The notes below the pieces were generated by a model that saw nothing but the letters and a program-made list of their open reading frames with translations, was not told the DNA's origin and did not search any database. From JBFMFR01 sp040752025 (GTDB lineage: Bacteria; Chloroflexota; Anaerolineae; Anaerolineales; UBA4823): a DNA stretch of 64,000 nt. The stretch covers positions 1 through 64,000 of the forward strand of contig JBFMFR010000033.1 in NCBI GenBank assembly GCA_040752025.1, given 5' to 3'. A program made the position numbers and the translations under genes. Shown here one piece after another: positions 41,345-50,383 of the stretch; position 1 is the stretch's first letter, and every line of letters begins with the position of its first letter.

Positions 41345-44300
41345 TTATTCGATCAGTACTTCAACCGTCTTAGTGTTGTTAGCAGGGACAGGATCGACCT
41401 CGTTGGCTTTGACTTCGAACTGACTGACGATTGATCCGGGCGTGACGGGTGTAATGATCACAATTTCGATTTGAATTGTGGTGCCGACCGCCAGGCTGCC
41501 GATGTTACAGGTCACCTGGTTTACGTTTACCGTGCAGATGGGCGCTCCAGGGTTGGATGACAGGAACGTGACCCCAACCGGAAGCTGGTCGGTCACAACC
41601 ACGCCGCTGGCGTTGACTGGGCCGGTGTTCGTAATGTTGATCGTGTAAGTCAGCGGGGTGTTGACCGTCATTGTAATCGGGGCAATCACGGAGATGCTCA
41701 GGTCCGTCTTTGGAACAATCGTAGTAACATCGATAACGCTCTTGTTGTTTGTCCCTGGATCGATCGGCGAGGAGAGCGTAACCGTGTTTTCGATTGTGCC
41801 GGTGGCGCTGGGTTTTACCGTGCCGTTGGCGTTGATCGTGATCGAGCTGCCGGGGTTCAGGTTTACGTTTACGTTGATATTGCCGCTTTGTGCGCCAGTG
41901 ACCGAGCAACTGGATCCAGGAGATGGGTTGCACGTCCAGGTCATGCCAGTCAGGGCATCGGGGAAGAAGTCTTGAATTGAAACGCCCGTTGCTGCGCTTG
42001 GCCCTCCGTTGGTAGCTACGATCGAGTAAGAAGTCGGCTCTCCGGGTGCGATTGTTGTGCGATTGTCGGTGACTGTTAGGGCATAGCTCACCTTGGGCGT
42101 GAGTGTATCTGTATCCACGGCCAGGTTATCGACGGTATTGGACTCGGTGACGCCAGACGGTGCAGTTACGCTGGCGGTGTTGATCAACAGGCCGGTCGCA
42201 TTGGGCGAAACCGTTGCGCTGACGATGAAAGTCGCTGTCCCGTTGACTGCCAGGTCGACGCGTGCATCGATGTTCCCGTTCCCGTTAGCATTTACACAGC
42301 GCGAACCTCCGGTTGCGCTGCACGTCCAACTAGGGCTGACCAGAACGCTGGGCAGGCTGTTGATCACCTGGGCGTTGGTGACCGCGCCAGGTCCTTTATT
42401 GGTCACCAGGATCGTGTAAGCCACGCTGGTGCCAGGGATCGATGAGTTGACCCCATTGTTCATTGCGATCATCAGGTCAGTGCTTGGGATGGCGGTTGTA
42501 GGCACCAGTGTGGGCGTTCCCGTAACAGTCGGTGTGGGCGTTTTGAAGCCGGGTGTGGCCGTTGCTGGATGGAGCGGGTCAGGATCTATGGCATCATCCA
42601 GGCCATCGCCATCCGTGTCTCTTTTCAGTGGGTCCAGGCCGCGCTGCACCTCGACGCCGTCCTTCAAGCCATCCACATCGCTGTCGGCGATCAGCGGGAA
42701 CGTTTTATATTTGTTGACCTCATCGCCATCACTCAGGCCGTCTTCGTCCGTATCGGCCACATCGGGTCGTGTGAGGTAAAGCAATTCCTGGCCATTTGGC
42801 AGGCCATCCTGATCATCGTCGGCTTCTGACCAGGTAGCGGTAGATGTGACGGCTGCAAGTGTGGCCTGGTTGGCGTTTGAGAGTGCATCTGCGGTTAGCG
42901 TGAGCGCTTGAGCAGTGCCCTGGGTAACCTGGGCCAGGGCGGTCTGATTGGCTGTATCGGTTTGCCGGGCAGCCCGTGAAGGTGAGGTGACCTGGTTGAT
43001 AAATATTAATGTAATGCATGCCAGTATGATGCACAATGACGCCAGTGCGATCGGCGTCCAGGCCGGCACCAGCCCGCGGCTAGTCACCTCACCAGGGTGG
43101 GTTTGGTAAGGACCGGCCTGTGAACTGACCAGTGCATTGAACGTATGCCGCATCTCCCCGCCCAGCAAGCGCGGTTGGGCCAGCGATGGGCGAAATTCCA
43201 CCACCGCCGAATGACCGGGCGGCACGGTGACCCTGGCCTGAGGCGGGTCGAACGCCAATTCTCGCTGCGGGTCGTCCCAACCGATGGTGAATGTTTCGGG
43301 CAGGTTACCCTGGTTTTGCACCACCACCTGGGCTGTTTTGCCTGCCAGCAGTTGTTTGGGGCGCAGCTCGCTGCTGAATTGAGAAAAGGCAGCCAGGGTC
43401 AGCGCCAGCCGTACTTCGACGCCCTCGGCAGGCTTGTTCTGGCTGATCGCGCGCAGCGTGACCATGTGCCGCCCGGCGCGACTTTCGGCGGCGCGCGGCG
43501 GGCGGAAATGGATTTGCACTTCGCGCTGCCCGTTGGCTGGCAGGCTGACTGATTGCGGGCGGTTGGGAATCCATTCCAATGGCACGCCCTCGAAGTTCAA
43601 GCGCAGCGTTTCCGGCGACTGGCCGCGATTGAACAGCAAGAGAGACGCCACCACGCTGTTGCCCGGGGCTACCGACAGGTTCGGCGAGTCGATGAAAACA
43701 CCGATCAACCCTTGCCCGGAGCTGAACTTGATCTGGGATGGGTTCACCACGCTGCCGTCCGGCCGCTGCATGGCCACCTCGGTCTGCGGTGGCGGGGAAG
43801 TCACCGGTTGGGTGGGCGGCGGCGCATTCGCCGGCACGGGTGTCGTTGTCTGTGGTGGCTTTGCCGCCGGCGTTGGCGCGGCAACGGTGGTTTTCTCTTG
43901 CCCGGCGCGTTCCAGGCGCAACCAGACTTCACCCATGCGCACATTTTCGCCGGGTAGCCAGGGGTATGGCGTGTTGGGCGGCAGGCGTTTATCCTCGAGA
44001 TAAGTGCCGTTCATGCTGCCCAGGTCGTGTATCTGGTAGGTGTTCCCATCGAAGTCGACTCGAGCGTGTTGGCGAGAAATGCCGGGGTAACTCAGCACAA
44101 TATCGTTTTCGGAACTGCGCCCGAAGCTGAGTCCCTCGGGTTTCATGGCGAGCGTGCGCACGGTACTGTCGACTAATAGAATATGGATTTTGTCCTGGCT
44201 GATGTCCATAGCAGAGTCCTGTTGGGTGGCTGGGGTTACTGCGGGTGGTTTGGCTGAGCTGTCCATAACCGCGTCGGCGCTGCGATAAACGCTCAGCAGT

Positions 44301-45169
44301 CCCACTGCTTGATTCAAGCCGGCTGGAGCCGAAGTGATAGAAGCTGCCTGAGGCAGCACAGCTTGCAGCGCCTGGGCCATGCTCGCCGCGTCGGGGTATC
44401 GTTGGTTTGCCTGTTGAGAGACCGCTTTGAGGATGATTTTCTCCAGTTCTTCGGGCAAGTCCGGCCTGAGGATGCTGGCTGGCAGGAAAGGCACTGATTC
44501 GGGTAAATTATCTGCGCCGGCCGTGCCACGCGACGGGGCTTTACCGGCAACCAACTCATAAAGCAAAGCGCCTGCCGCGTAGATGTCACCCAGCGAGTTG
44601 ATTTTACCTCCACCAGCCTGCTCTGGAGCCTCATAAGCCTGCGCGCTGGCCCGGGTGGGTGTTTCTGAGTTGATCAAACCCAGGTTGGTCAGCACTGGCT
44701 GGTAGGGCAGCTCTTCACCGGCTTCCTCTTGCAGCAGAATGTTCTCGGGCTGCAAATCGCCGTGTAGAACGCCTCGCTGGTGTGCGTAGCTCAGAGTATG
44801 GCATATCTGCTGGATGAGTTGAACAGCTTCTGCCAGGCCGATCCACACACCTTGCTGGCGCATCGCCTCCAGGGTTTGGTGCAGGTTGGGTCCAGGGATG
44901 AACTCGCGTACCAGGTAGGCCCAGCCCTCCCTTTGGCCGAAATCCAAGATGCGGGCGATGCCAGGATGCCGCCAGTGCAGCGCCGCCCGGCCCAGTTGCT
45001 GGGCTTGCTCGTGAGGAACCGTCTGCGGGTCGAGCAGGTGCAGCACCACGCCTCGATCGAACTTGGGATCGTACGCTTTGTAAAGTTCTCCCCAGCGGTC
45101 TTTACCCAGTTGGGAGAGCACCTGGTAGCGATCTATGTTCTGGTCGATGAGCGGGCTTGGCTTTGGCAT
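41345..45169 (-). CDS. FHA-domain pseudokinase with TSP3 and DUF11 repeats, single-pass membrane
   Basis: 1274 residues. The kinase-like domain (1-275) is clearly related to that of the upstream gene but has lost key residues: His44 stands at the position of the ATP-binding Lys (VVLHLL against VAIKVM), and Asn162 replaces the DFG-type Asp (LTNLGL against ITDLGL). The catalytic-loop Asp is kept (HGDLQPEN, Asp138). Catalysis is therefore unlikely. An FHA phosphopeptide-binding domain (~330-410) follows (GRSSENDIVLSYPGISRQHARVDF, MNGTYLEDKRL), then an Ig-like region. A membrane helix is near 720, with thrombospondin-3 calcium repeats (~785-865) and three DUF11 domains outside. Start ATG after AGGAGAAAGTT. 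Confidence 0.9.
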   Translation of the reverse strand: MPKPSPLIDQNIDRYQVLSQLGKDRWGELYKAYDPKFDRGVVLHLLDPQTVPHEQAQQLGRAALHWRHPGIARILDFGQREGWAYLVREFIPGPNLHQTLEAMRQQGVWIGLAEAVQLIQQICHTLSYAHQRGVLHGDLQPENILLQEEAGEELPYQPVLTNLGLINSETPTRASAQAYEAPEQAGGGKINSLGDIYAAGALLYELVAGKAPSRGTAGADNLPESVPFLPASILRPDLPEELEKIILKAVSQQANQRYPDAASMAQALQAVLPQAASITSAPAGLNQAVGLLSVYRSADAVMDSSAKPPAVTPATQQDSAMDISQDKIHILLVDSTVRTLAMKPEGLSFGRSSENDIVLSYPGISRQHARVDFDGNTYQIHDLGSMNGTYLEDKRLPPNTPYPWLPGENVRMGEVWLRLERAGQEKTTVAAPTPAAKPPQTTTPVPANAPPPTQPVTSPPPQTEVAMQRPDGSVVNPSQIKFSSGQGLIGVFIDSPNLSVAPGNSVVASLLLFNRGQSPETLRLNFEGVPLEWIPNRPQSVSLPANGQREVQIHFRPPRAAESRAGRHMVTLRAISQNKPAEGVEVRLALTLAAFSQFSSELRPKQLLAGKTAQVVVQNQGNLPETFTIGWDDPQRELAFDPPQARVTVPPGHSAVVEFRPSLAQPRLLGGEMRHTFNALVSSQAGPYQTHPGEVTSRGLVPAWTPIALASLCIILACITLIFINQVTSPSRAARQTDTANQTALAQVTQGTAQALTLTADALSNANQATLAAVTSTATWSEADDDQDGLPNGQELLYLTRPDVADTDEDGLSDGDEVNKYKTFPLIADSDVDGLKDGVEVQRGLDPLKRDTDGDGLDDAIDPDPLHPATATPGFKTPTPTVTGTPTLVPTTAIPSTDLMIAMNNGVNSSIPGTSVAYTILVTNKGPGAVTNAQVINSLPSVLVSPSWTCSATGGSRCVNANGNGNIDARVDLAVNGTATFIVSATVSPNATGLLINTASVTAPSGVTESNTVDNLAVDTDTLTPKVSYALTVTDNRTTIAPGEPTSYSIVATNGGPSAATGVSIQDFFPDALTGMTWTCNPSPGSSCSVTGAQSGNINVNVNLNPGSSITINANGTVKPSATGTIENTVTLSSPIDPGTNNKSVIDVTTIVPKTDLSISVIAPITMTVNTPLTYTINITNTGPVNASGVVVTDQLPVGVTFLSSNPGAPICTVNVNQVTCNIGSLAVGTTIQIEIVIITPVTPGSIVSQFEVKANEVDPVPANNTKTVEVLIE

Positions 45170-45226
45170 AACTTTCTCCTGGAATCTGGTTGCCCTGGTA
45201 AATCTTTCGTTGCAATCCGGCCCGGC

Positions 45227-48200
45227 TCAGGGGATCAGGTACTCCAGCAAATTAGCGAAGATTTGCTGTCCCTGACCGGTCATGTTGGCCGGACCGGCAT
45301 CGAAGCCCCACAGACAGAAATTGTTGGTCTGGATGATGATGGGGTAAAAATTCGGGTCGGACGGATTTTCTGCCACTGTCTCGATGCCTGCCAGCGGCGC
45401 AGCCTGATTGATGGCGTAGAAACTGGTATCGCTATTGTAAATGGTCACGATCTGGTCAGCGGGGATGGCGATGGTGTTAGGAATTTGCCAGATTGGTGAT
45501 GCCGGGTTGACCACTTTTGCCTTGGCTCCGATAGCGCTGGTTCCATGTGGCGCACCGATCAACAGCCCCAGCTTACCCAGGAAGGCATAGCCGCCCTGCC
45601 CGAGGGCCAGCACAGGCTTGCTACTGGAGGCGATGCGGTTGGCTTGAGCGCCGGTGGCATCGCCCCAGTTTGGTGCAGAGCCGGTTTCATAGCCGATCAG
45701 GATGGCTTTGTAGACACTGAAGTCGGTAGCCATGATGTTGTTGATTTGGATCAAATCGACGACATACCCATTCGTGTGCGTGAGTGTTGGCACACCCAGG
45801 AAAGACTTGAAGCTGTTGGCAGTCACTGCATCGCTGCTGTAGATGTAAGCCAGTCGGATTTGAGATAGAGCGGTCAGCGTAGCCGCTTGCCCGGTAGCGT
45901 AAGCCTGGGCTGTTTGGGTCACTGCCAGCACCTGCGCCGTGGCCGTGGCGCTGTTGCCCAACTGCTGCGCTGTGGCGGTCAATGCTGCTGCGGCCTGCGC
46001 CGTGGCAGCTACATCCGGCGTTGGTGTAGATGTCTGAAGGGGAGCGCTGTCCAGGGCATCGGGAATGCCATCCCCATCGGTATCGGTCTTTAAAGGATCT
46101 AACCCTCGGCTGACTTCATCGCCGTCCTTCAGCCCATCGCCATCCGTGTCTGGATTTAGCGGGTCTGTTCTGCGCTGGTTGACTTCTTCGCCATCGTCCA
46201 GGCCGTCCTCGTCAGTGTCGCGCTTATTCGGCAGCGTTTTCAATTCGAGTTCCTTACCGTTCGTCAGCCCATCGCGATCGTCGTCACCGCCCAGCCAGGA
46301 GGCAGTCGCCGAAACTGCCGAAATCGTAGCCTGGTTGGCGTTAGCCAGGGCCGCGGCGGTGGCAGTGCCGGCCTGGTAGGTCTGCTGCACGAATATGGCC
46401 AGCTCGGTTTGTGCTACCAGCGCGGTTTGCATGGCGCGTTCGTTGCGGTTGGACAATGCCCTTGTGAACAGGCTGGTGATTCCGGCCAGGACGACGCACA
46501 CGGCCAGCAGCACTGGCAGCACCCATACTGGGATGACCCCCCGGCTGACGATTTCACCGCTGTGCGTCTGGCGCTGCCCCAGTCCTGGGTTGATTTGCAC
46601 TGTGAATATGTGCCCTTTTTCACCGCCAAACCATCGTTCCTGGCGCAATTGTGCGCGGAATTCAGTCGCCGCGCTGCGTCCCTCCATGATATTCACTTGC
46701 AGGCGCGCCGGGGTGAATGTCAGGTCATGCTGGCGGCTGTCCCAGCTCAGATCGAATACTTCCTGGGTATTCCCCTGGTTGTGGATGATGATTTGCCCGG
46801 ATTGACCGGCATCCATGCGCTGCGGCTGTAGTTCGCTGGCGTATTGCGAGTAAGCGCTGATAGTCAGCACCAGGCGCGCTTCAGCCACCTCGCCAGGGTT
46901 CGTCTGGCTGGCGACGGACACAGTAAATGAATAGCGCCCTGCCCGGCTCTGGGGGCTGCGCGGCGGTTGGATGAACAGGGTCATTTCGTGCTGCGCCCCG
47001 GGCATCAGTCGCTGTGCGCTGTCTGGCAGCATCAGCCATGCCTCAGGCAGGCCCGAGGCGCTCAGGATGAAGTGATCTACATCCATGCCACGGTTGAGCA
47101 CGATCACACCCACGGCCACGCTCTCCCCGGGTTCGACGGCCACCTGCATGTTTTCGATGTGCATCGCCACCTGGCCCTGGCCCTGGCTGGTGTGCAGCCG
47201 GCTGATGTCCACCGGTGTGCCATCCGCTCGCAGGATCGTGGATGCTGAGAAGGGTTTGAGTGCAGCCGACGCGCTGGATTGGGCCGTTAGCAGCCGCAGC
47301 CAGACTTCGCCAATGCGCACGGCTTTCTCGGGCGGCCACACTTGCGGCACACCTGGCGGCAGGCGCGTGCTGCCCAGGTAGGTCCCGTTCGTGCTGTTCA
47401 GGTCCGTAATCAGGTATTTCGCGCCATCGAACTCCACTCGGGCGTGCTGGCGGGACGATTTGGAATCGTCCACTACAACGTCGCACTTGGGATCGCGCCC
47501 GATGGTCATACCGCCGGGTTTGATCAGCACGGCAAGGCTGGTCTTATCCTTACGCATGATCTGGATGCGGTCCTCGCTGGCGTCAGGGGCCGGGTTAGAT
47601 TCGGCCTGAACGGAAGACGCCCCTGCTTCCTGCAGCCCTTGCTGGTATTGTGCAAGCAGGCTGACTGCCGCCTGCAGTTCCGCCGGTGCTGAGCTGATGC
47701 TCTGCGCCAGTGGGATGATCACCTTGAGCGCCGTTGCCAGTTCGCTGGCGCTGGCGTAGCGTTGCCCGGGGTCTTTTTCCAGCGCCCGCAGCAGGATGTT
47801 TTCCAACCCGGCTGGCAGGTCCGCACGGAGGCTGCGCGGGGTGGGCGGCGGCGTCTGGGCGTGGAAGCGGATCGCATCCGTGATTGTCTTGGCCGGGAAG
47901 GGCAGCCGCCCGGTGCATAGCTCGAATAACAGCACACCCAGCGAGTATACATCACTGCGCTCGTCGGTGATCTGCCCTAAGGCCTGTTCGGGTGACATAT
48001 AGGCTGGCGTCCCCATCGAGATCCCATCCTGGGTTACGATCCCGCCTTCCGCCAGCTTAGCCAGACCCAGGTCAGTGATCACCGGGCGATATGGCAGGCT
48101 GTCCACTGCCTCCGGCTCGATCATGATGTTGCTGGGCTTGATATCGCGGTGCAGCACCCCCTGGCGATGAGCGTAATCCAGCGCCAGCGCCACCTGGCGC

Positions 48201-48559
48201 AGCAGTTGCACGGCCTCGTGCAGCAAGATCCACTTGCGATTGGCTCGCAGATCGCGCAGCATCTTGTCCAGGTTATCCCCTGGAATGTATTCCATCACGA
48301 TGTACAGATAGCCGTGATCTTGCCCGAAATCGTGTACCTGCACGATGTTGGCGTGGTCCAGTCGGGCCGTGGAGCGCGCTTCTTGCAAGAAGCGCTCCTG
48401 GAAGTTGGGCTGCCGGGCGAAGTGCGGGTACATCACCTTGATCGCCACGTTGCGTTCCAGAGTCTGGTCGTGGGCTTTGTACACCGCGCCCATGCCTCCC
48501 TCTCCCAGCAGGCTCAAGATTTTATACCGGTTGAGTGTCTGGCCGATCAGGTGTTCCAT
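45227..48559 (-). CDS. active-type Ser/Thr protein kinase with FHA, TSP3 and extracellular GATase-like domain
   Basis: 1110 residues, first gene of a long operon. The kinase domain (1-275) is complete: GEGGMGAVYKAHD, Lys41 (VAIK), HRDIKPSN (137-144), TDLGLAKL (Asp163), and GTPAYMSPEQ. It is a PknB-like kinase. An FHA domain (~340-425; IGRDPKCDVVVDDSKSSRQHARVEF, STNGTYLG) follows, then Ig-like segments (~450-640), a membrane helix (~685-705) and thrombospondin-3 repeats (~765-835). The last ~220 residues read RLAYIYSSDAVTANSF, ILIGYETGSAPNWGD, KPVLALGQGGYAFLGKLGL, as in class I GATase-like/ThuA folds; these lie outside the cell and may sense a ligand. Promoter at 48634-48662. Confidence 0.9.
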   Translation of the reverse strand: MEHLIGQTLNRYKILSLLGEGGMGAVYKAHDQTLERNVAIKVMYPHFARQPNFQERFLQEARSTARLDHANIVQVHDFGQDHGYLYIVMEYIPGDNLDKMLRDLRANRKWILLHEAVQLLRQVALALDYAHRQGVLHRDIKPSNIMIEPEAVDSLPYRPVITDLGLAKLAEGGIVTQDGISMGTPAYMSPEQALGQITDERSDVYSLGVLLFELCTGRLPFPAKTITDAIRFHAQTPPPTPRSLRADLPAGLENILLRALEKDPGQRYASASELATALKVIIPLAQSISSAPAELQAAVSLLAQYQQGLQEAGASSVQAESNPAPDASEDRIQIMRKDKTSLAVLIKPGGMTIGRDPKCDVVVDDSKSSRQHARVEFDGAKYLITDLNSTNGTYLGSTRLPPGVPQVWPPEKAVRIGEVWLRLLTAQSSASAALKPFSASTILRADGTPVDISRLHTSQGQGQVAMHIENMQVAVEPGESVAVGVIVLNRGMDVDHFILSASGLPEAWLMLPDSAQRLMPGAQHEMTLFIQPPRSPQSRAGRYSFTVSVASQTNPGEVAEARLVLTISAYSQYASELQPQRMDAGQSGQIIIHNQGNTQEVFDLSWDSRQHDLTFTPARLQVNIMEGRSAATEFRAQLRQERWFGGEKGHIFTVQINPGLGQRQTHSGEIVSRGVIPVWVLPVLLAVCVVLAGITSLFTRALSNRNERAMQTALVAQTELAIFVQQTYQAGTATAAALANANQATISAVSATASWLGGDDDRDGLTNGKELELKTLPNKRDTDEDGLDDGEEVNQRRTDPLNPDTDGDGLKDGDEVSRGLDPLKTDTDGDGIPDALDSAPLQTSTPTPDVAATAQAAAALTATAQQLGNSATATAQVLAVTQTAQAYATGQAATLTALSQIRLAYIYSSDAVTANSFKSFLGVPTLTHTNGYVVDLIQINNIMATDFSVYKAILIGYETGSAPNWGDATGAQANRIASSSKPVLALGQGGYAFLGKLGLLIGAPHGTSAIGAKAKVVNPASPIWQIPNTIAIPADQIVTIYNSDTSFYAINQAAPLAGIETVAENPSDPNFYPIIIQTNNFCLWGFDAGPANMTGQGQQIFANLLEYLIP

Positions 48560-48633
48560 GTTTCCCTTTCTTGGCTGCCCTAATCGACGCTAATTAGCCG
48601 AACGCGCCGAAAGCATTTTGGAGTTCCCCTACG

Positions 48634-48662
48634 AGTATAACCTATTCGGGCGTGATCGGCAA
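48634..48662 (-). promoter_or_regulatory. sigma-70-type promoter of kinase-pseudokinase operon
   Basis: Minus strand TTGCCG (48657-48662), 17-base spacer, TATACT (48634-48639). Expected +1 near 48627, giving a leader of about 68 bases. It would drive kinase, pseudokinase, ROK, patatin, mrfA, mrfB and MFS genes, all leftward with small gaps or overlaps. Confidence 0.7.
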
Positions 48663-48732
48663 TTGTTAAAATTATGAACGAAATCAGGTGACTTTCTCTA
48701 CTTTTTGGACTTTTGCCCGTTCAGGCCGGCGT

Positions 48733-50310
48733 TCAGGCTTTCTGGCTGATTTCGTAAATCTCCTGGTACAGCGGGCGCAGGCGTGGGTAAAGGCGCAGGT
48801 AGATGCGCTGGTACAGCTCGTTGTAGATTTCGTGGCGGTGTGGGTCAGGTGTAAAGGCCTCGCCGGGATGCGTCATCGCCGCTACCGCGCTGGCGAAATC
48901 GGAGTGCAGTCCCAGGCCGACCGCCGCGTCGATCGCTGCGCCCAGGCCAGAAGCTTCATAGATATGCGGGCGGGCGGTTGGCAGACCGAAAATATCGGCA
49001 GTAAGCTGCATGGCGGCATCGCTCTGGCTGCCGCCGCCTGCTACACGCAGCTCGGTGATTGGCGCACCGCTGCGCCGCGTGGTGCGCTCCGCGCCCTCGC
49101 GCAGGGCATAGGCCAGTCCTTCCAGCATGGCGCGATAGATGTGGGCGCGCGTATGCACGTCGCCAAACCCGACGATGGCGCCGCGCGCTTCCGGGCCGGG
49201 CTCTTTCAGTCCCGGCGACCAGTATGGCTGCAAGATCAGACCGTGCGACCCGGGCGGCACGGCGTTGACCAATTCGTCGAATAATTCTTCTGGCTCGATG
49301 CCGCGCTGCTCGGCCAGGCGTTGTTCGTGGTGCCCGAACTCCTTCTTGAACCAGCTTACCATCCAATAACCGCGGTAGATTTGCAGCTCCAGGCTGTAAG
49401 CGCCCGGCACGGCGGATGGATAGGGTGGCAGCAGCGGGATGAGTTCGATGTAGCGCTGGTGGGTGGTGTTAATCGTGGCTGAAGAGCCGTAGCTCAGGCA
49501 GCCGATGTTGGGCTCCAGGCAGCCCGCCCCGATCACCTCGCAGGCCTTGTCGGACGCCGCCGCGATCACGGGCAGCCCAACCGGGATGCCGGTCGCTTCG
49601 GCTGCCTGCGGGCTGATCTCGCCCAGGGTTCCTGCTGGCGGGGTCAGGTCGGGCAGCATCTCGGGGGCGATTGGCACCGCCTGCCATTTCCAGTCCCAGG
49701 GTTTCGACCAGTGCAGGTTCTTGTAATCGAAGGGCACATAACCCACCTGGCAGCCCACTGAGTCGACCAGTTTGCCGGTCAGGCGGTAGGTCAGGTAGCC
49801 AGACAGGAACAGATACTTGTGTGTTTTGGCCCAGATTTCAGGCTGGTGTGTGCGCACCCAGTTGGCCTCCGCCTCGGCTTGCAGGTAAGCCACCGTGCCA
49901 GACATGCCCGACAGGCGAAATGCCAGCCCCCACAGCCCGCCTACTGGCGGCAGTCCTTCCGTTCGGCGCTGGTCCAGCCAAACGATCGCCGGGCGCAGCG
50001 GCTGCCCCTGAGCGTCCAGGTTGATCAACGTTGAGCGCTGTGTGGTCAGGGTCACGCCTGCCAGGCGTTCCCGGGTCAGGCCCGGCGTCTGGCTATGTTC
50101 CATTTCCTGCCACAATCCCTGGCAGGCCTGGCAGACTGCCTGCCAGAATACTTCGGGCTGTTGTTCGGCCAATCCTGGCGCGGTGGAGAAATAGGGCTCG
50201 ATCGGCACGCGCGCTTTGGCTAACAGTTCTCCACGCCCGTCGAACAACAGGGCGCGCACACTCTGGGTGCCGTTATCGATTGCCAGGATCAGGTCTCTGT
50301 TCGCGCTCAT
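48733..50310 (-). CDS. FGGY-family carbohydrate kinase, glycerol-kinase-like
   Basis: 525 residues. FGGY motifs: LAIDNGTQSVRALLFD (phosphate 1), TLTTQRSTLINLDAQGQPLRPAIVWLDQRR, VIAAASDKACEVIGAG (the region carrying the catalytic Asp), and ELRVAGGGSQSDAAMQLTADIFG (adenosine site). The family phosphorylates polyols or sugars. Glycerol is the obvious guess because it follows a glpD-like gene in an operon led by fadR, but glycerol-kinase-specific residues cannot be confirmed by eye. ATG at 50310 after GAGGATATCC; 73 bases from the glpD-like stop. Confidence 0.85.
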   Translation of the reverse strand: MSANRDLILAIDNGTQSVRALLFDGRGELLAKARVPIEPYFSTAPGLAEQQPEVFWQAVCQACQGLWQEMEHSQTPGLTRERLAGVTLTTQRSTLINLDAQGQPLRPAIVWLDQRRTEGLPPVGGLWGLAFRLSGMSGTVAYLQAEAEANWVRTHQPEIWAKTHKYLFLSGYLTYRLTGKLVDSVGCQVGYVPFDYKNLHWSKPWDWKWQAVPIAPEMLPDLTPPAGTLGEISPQAAEATGIPVGLPVIAAASDKACEVIGAGCLEPNIGCLSYGSSATINTTHQRYIELIPLLPPYPSAVPGAYSLELQIYRGYWMVSWFKKEFGHHEQRLAEQRGIEPEELFDELVNAVPPGSHGLILQPYWSPGLKEPGPEARGAIVGFGDVHTRAHIYRAMLEGLAYALREGAERTTRRSGAPITELRVAGGGSQSDAAMQLTADIFGLPTARPHIYEASGLGAAIDAAVGLGLHSDFASAVAAMTHPGEAFTPDPHRHEIYNELYQRIYLRLYPRLRPLYQEIYEISQKA

Positions 50311-50383
50311 GGATATCCTCGTGGGTCCAACAGGGGCGGGGCTTGCTCCACCAATCTACCTGCCGGGTTTGGAATGGGGCTTG

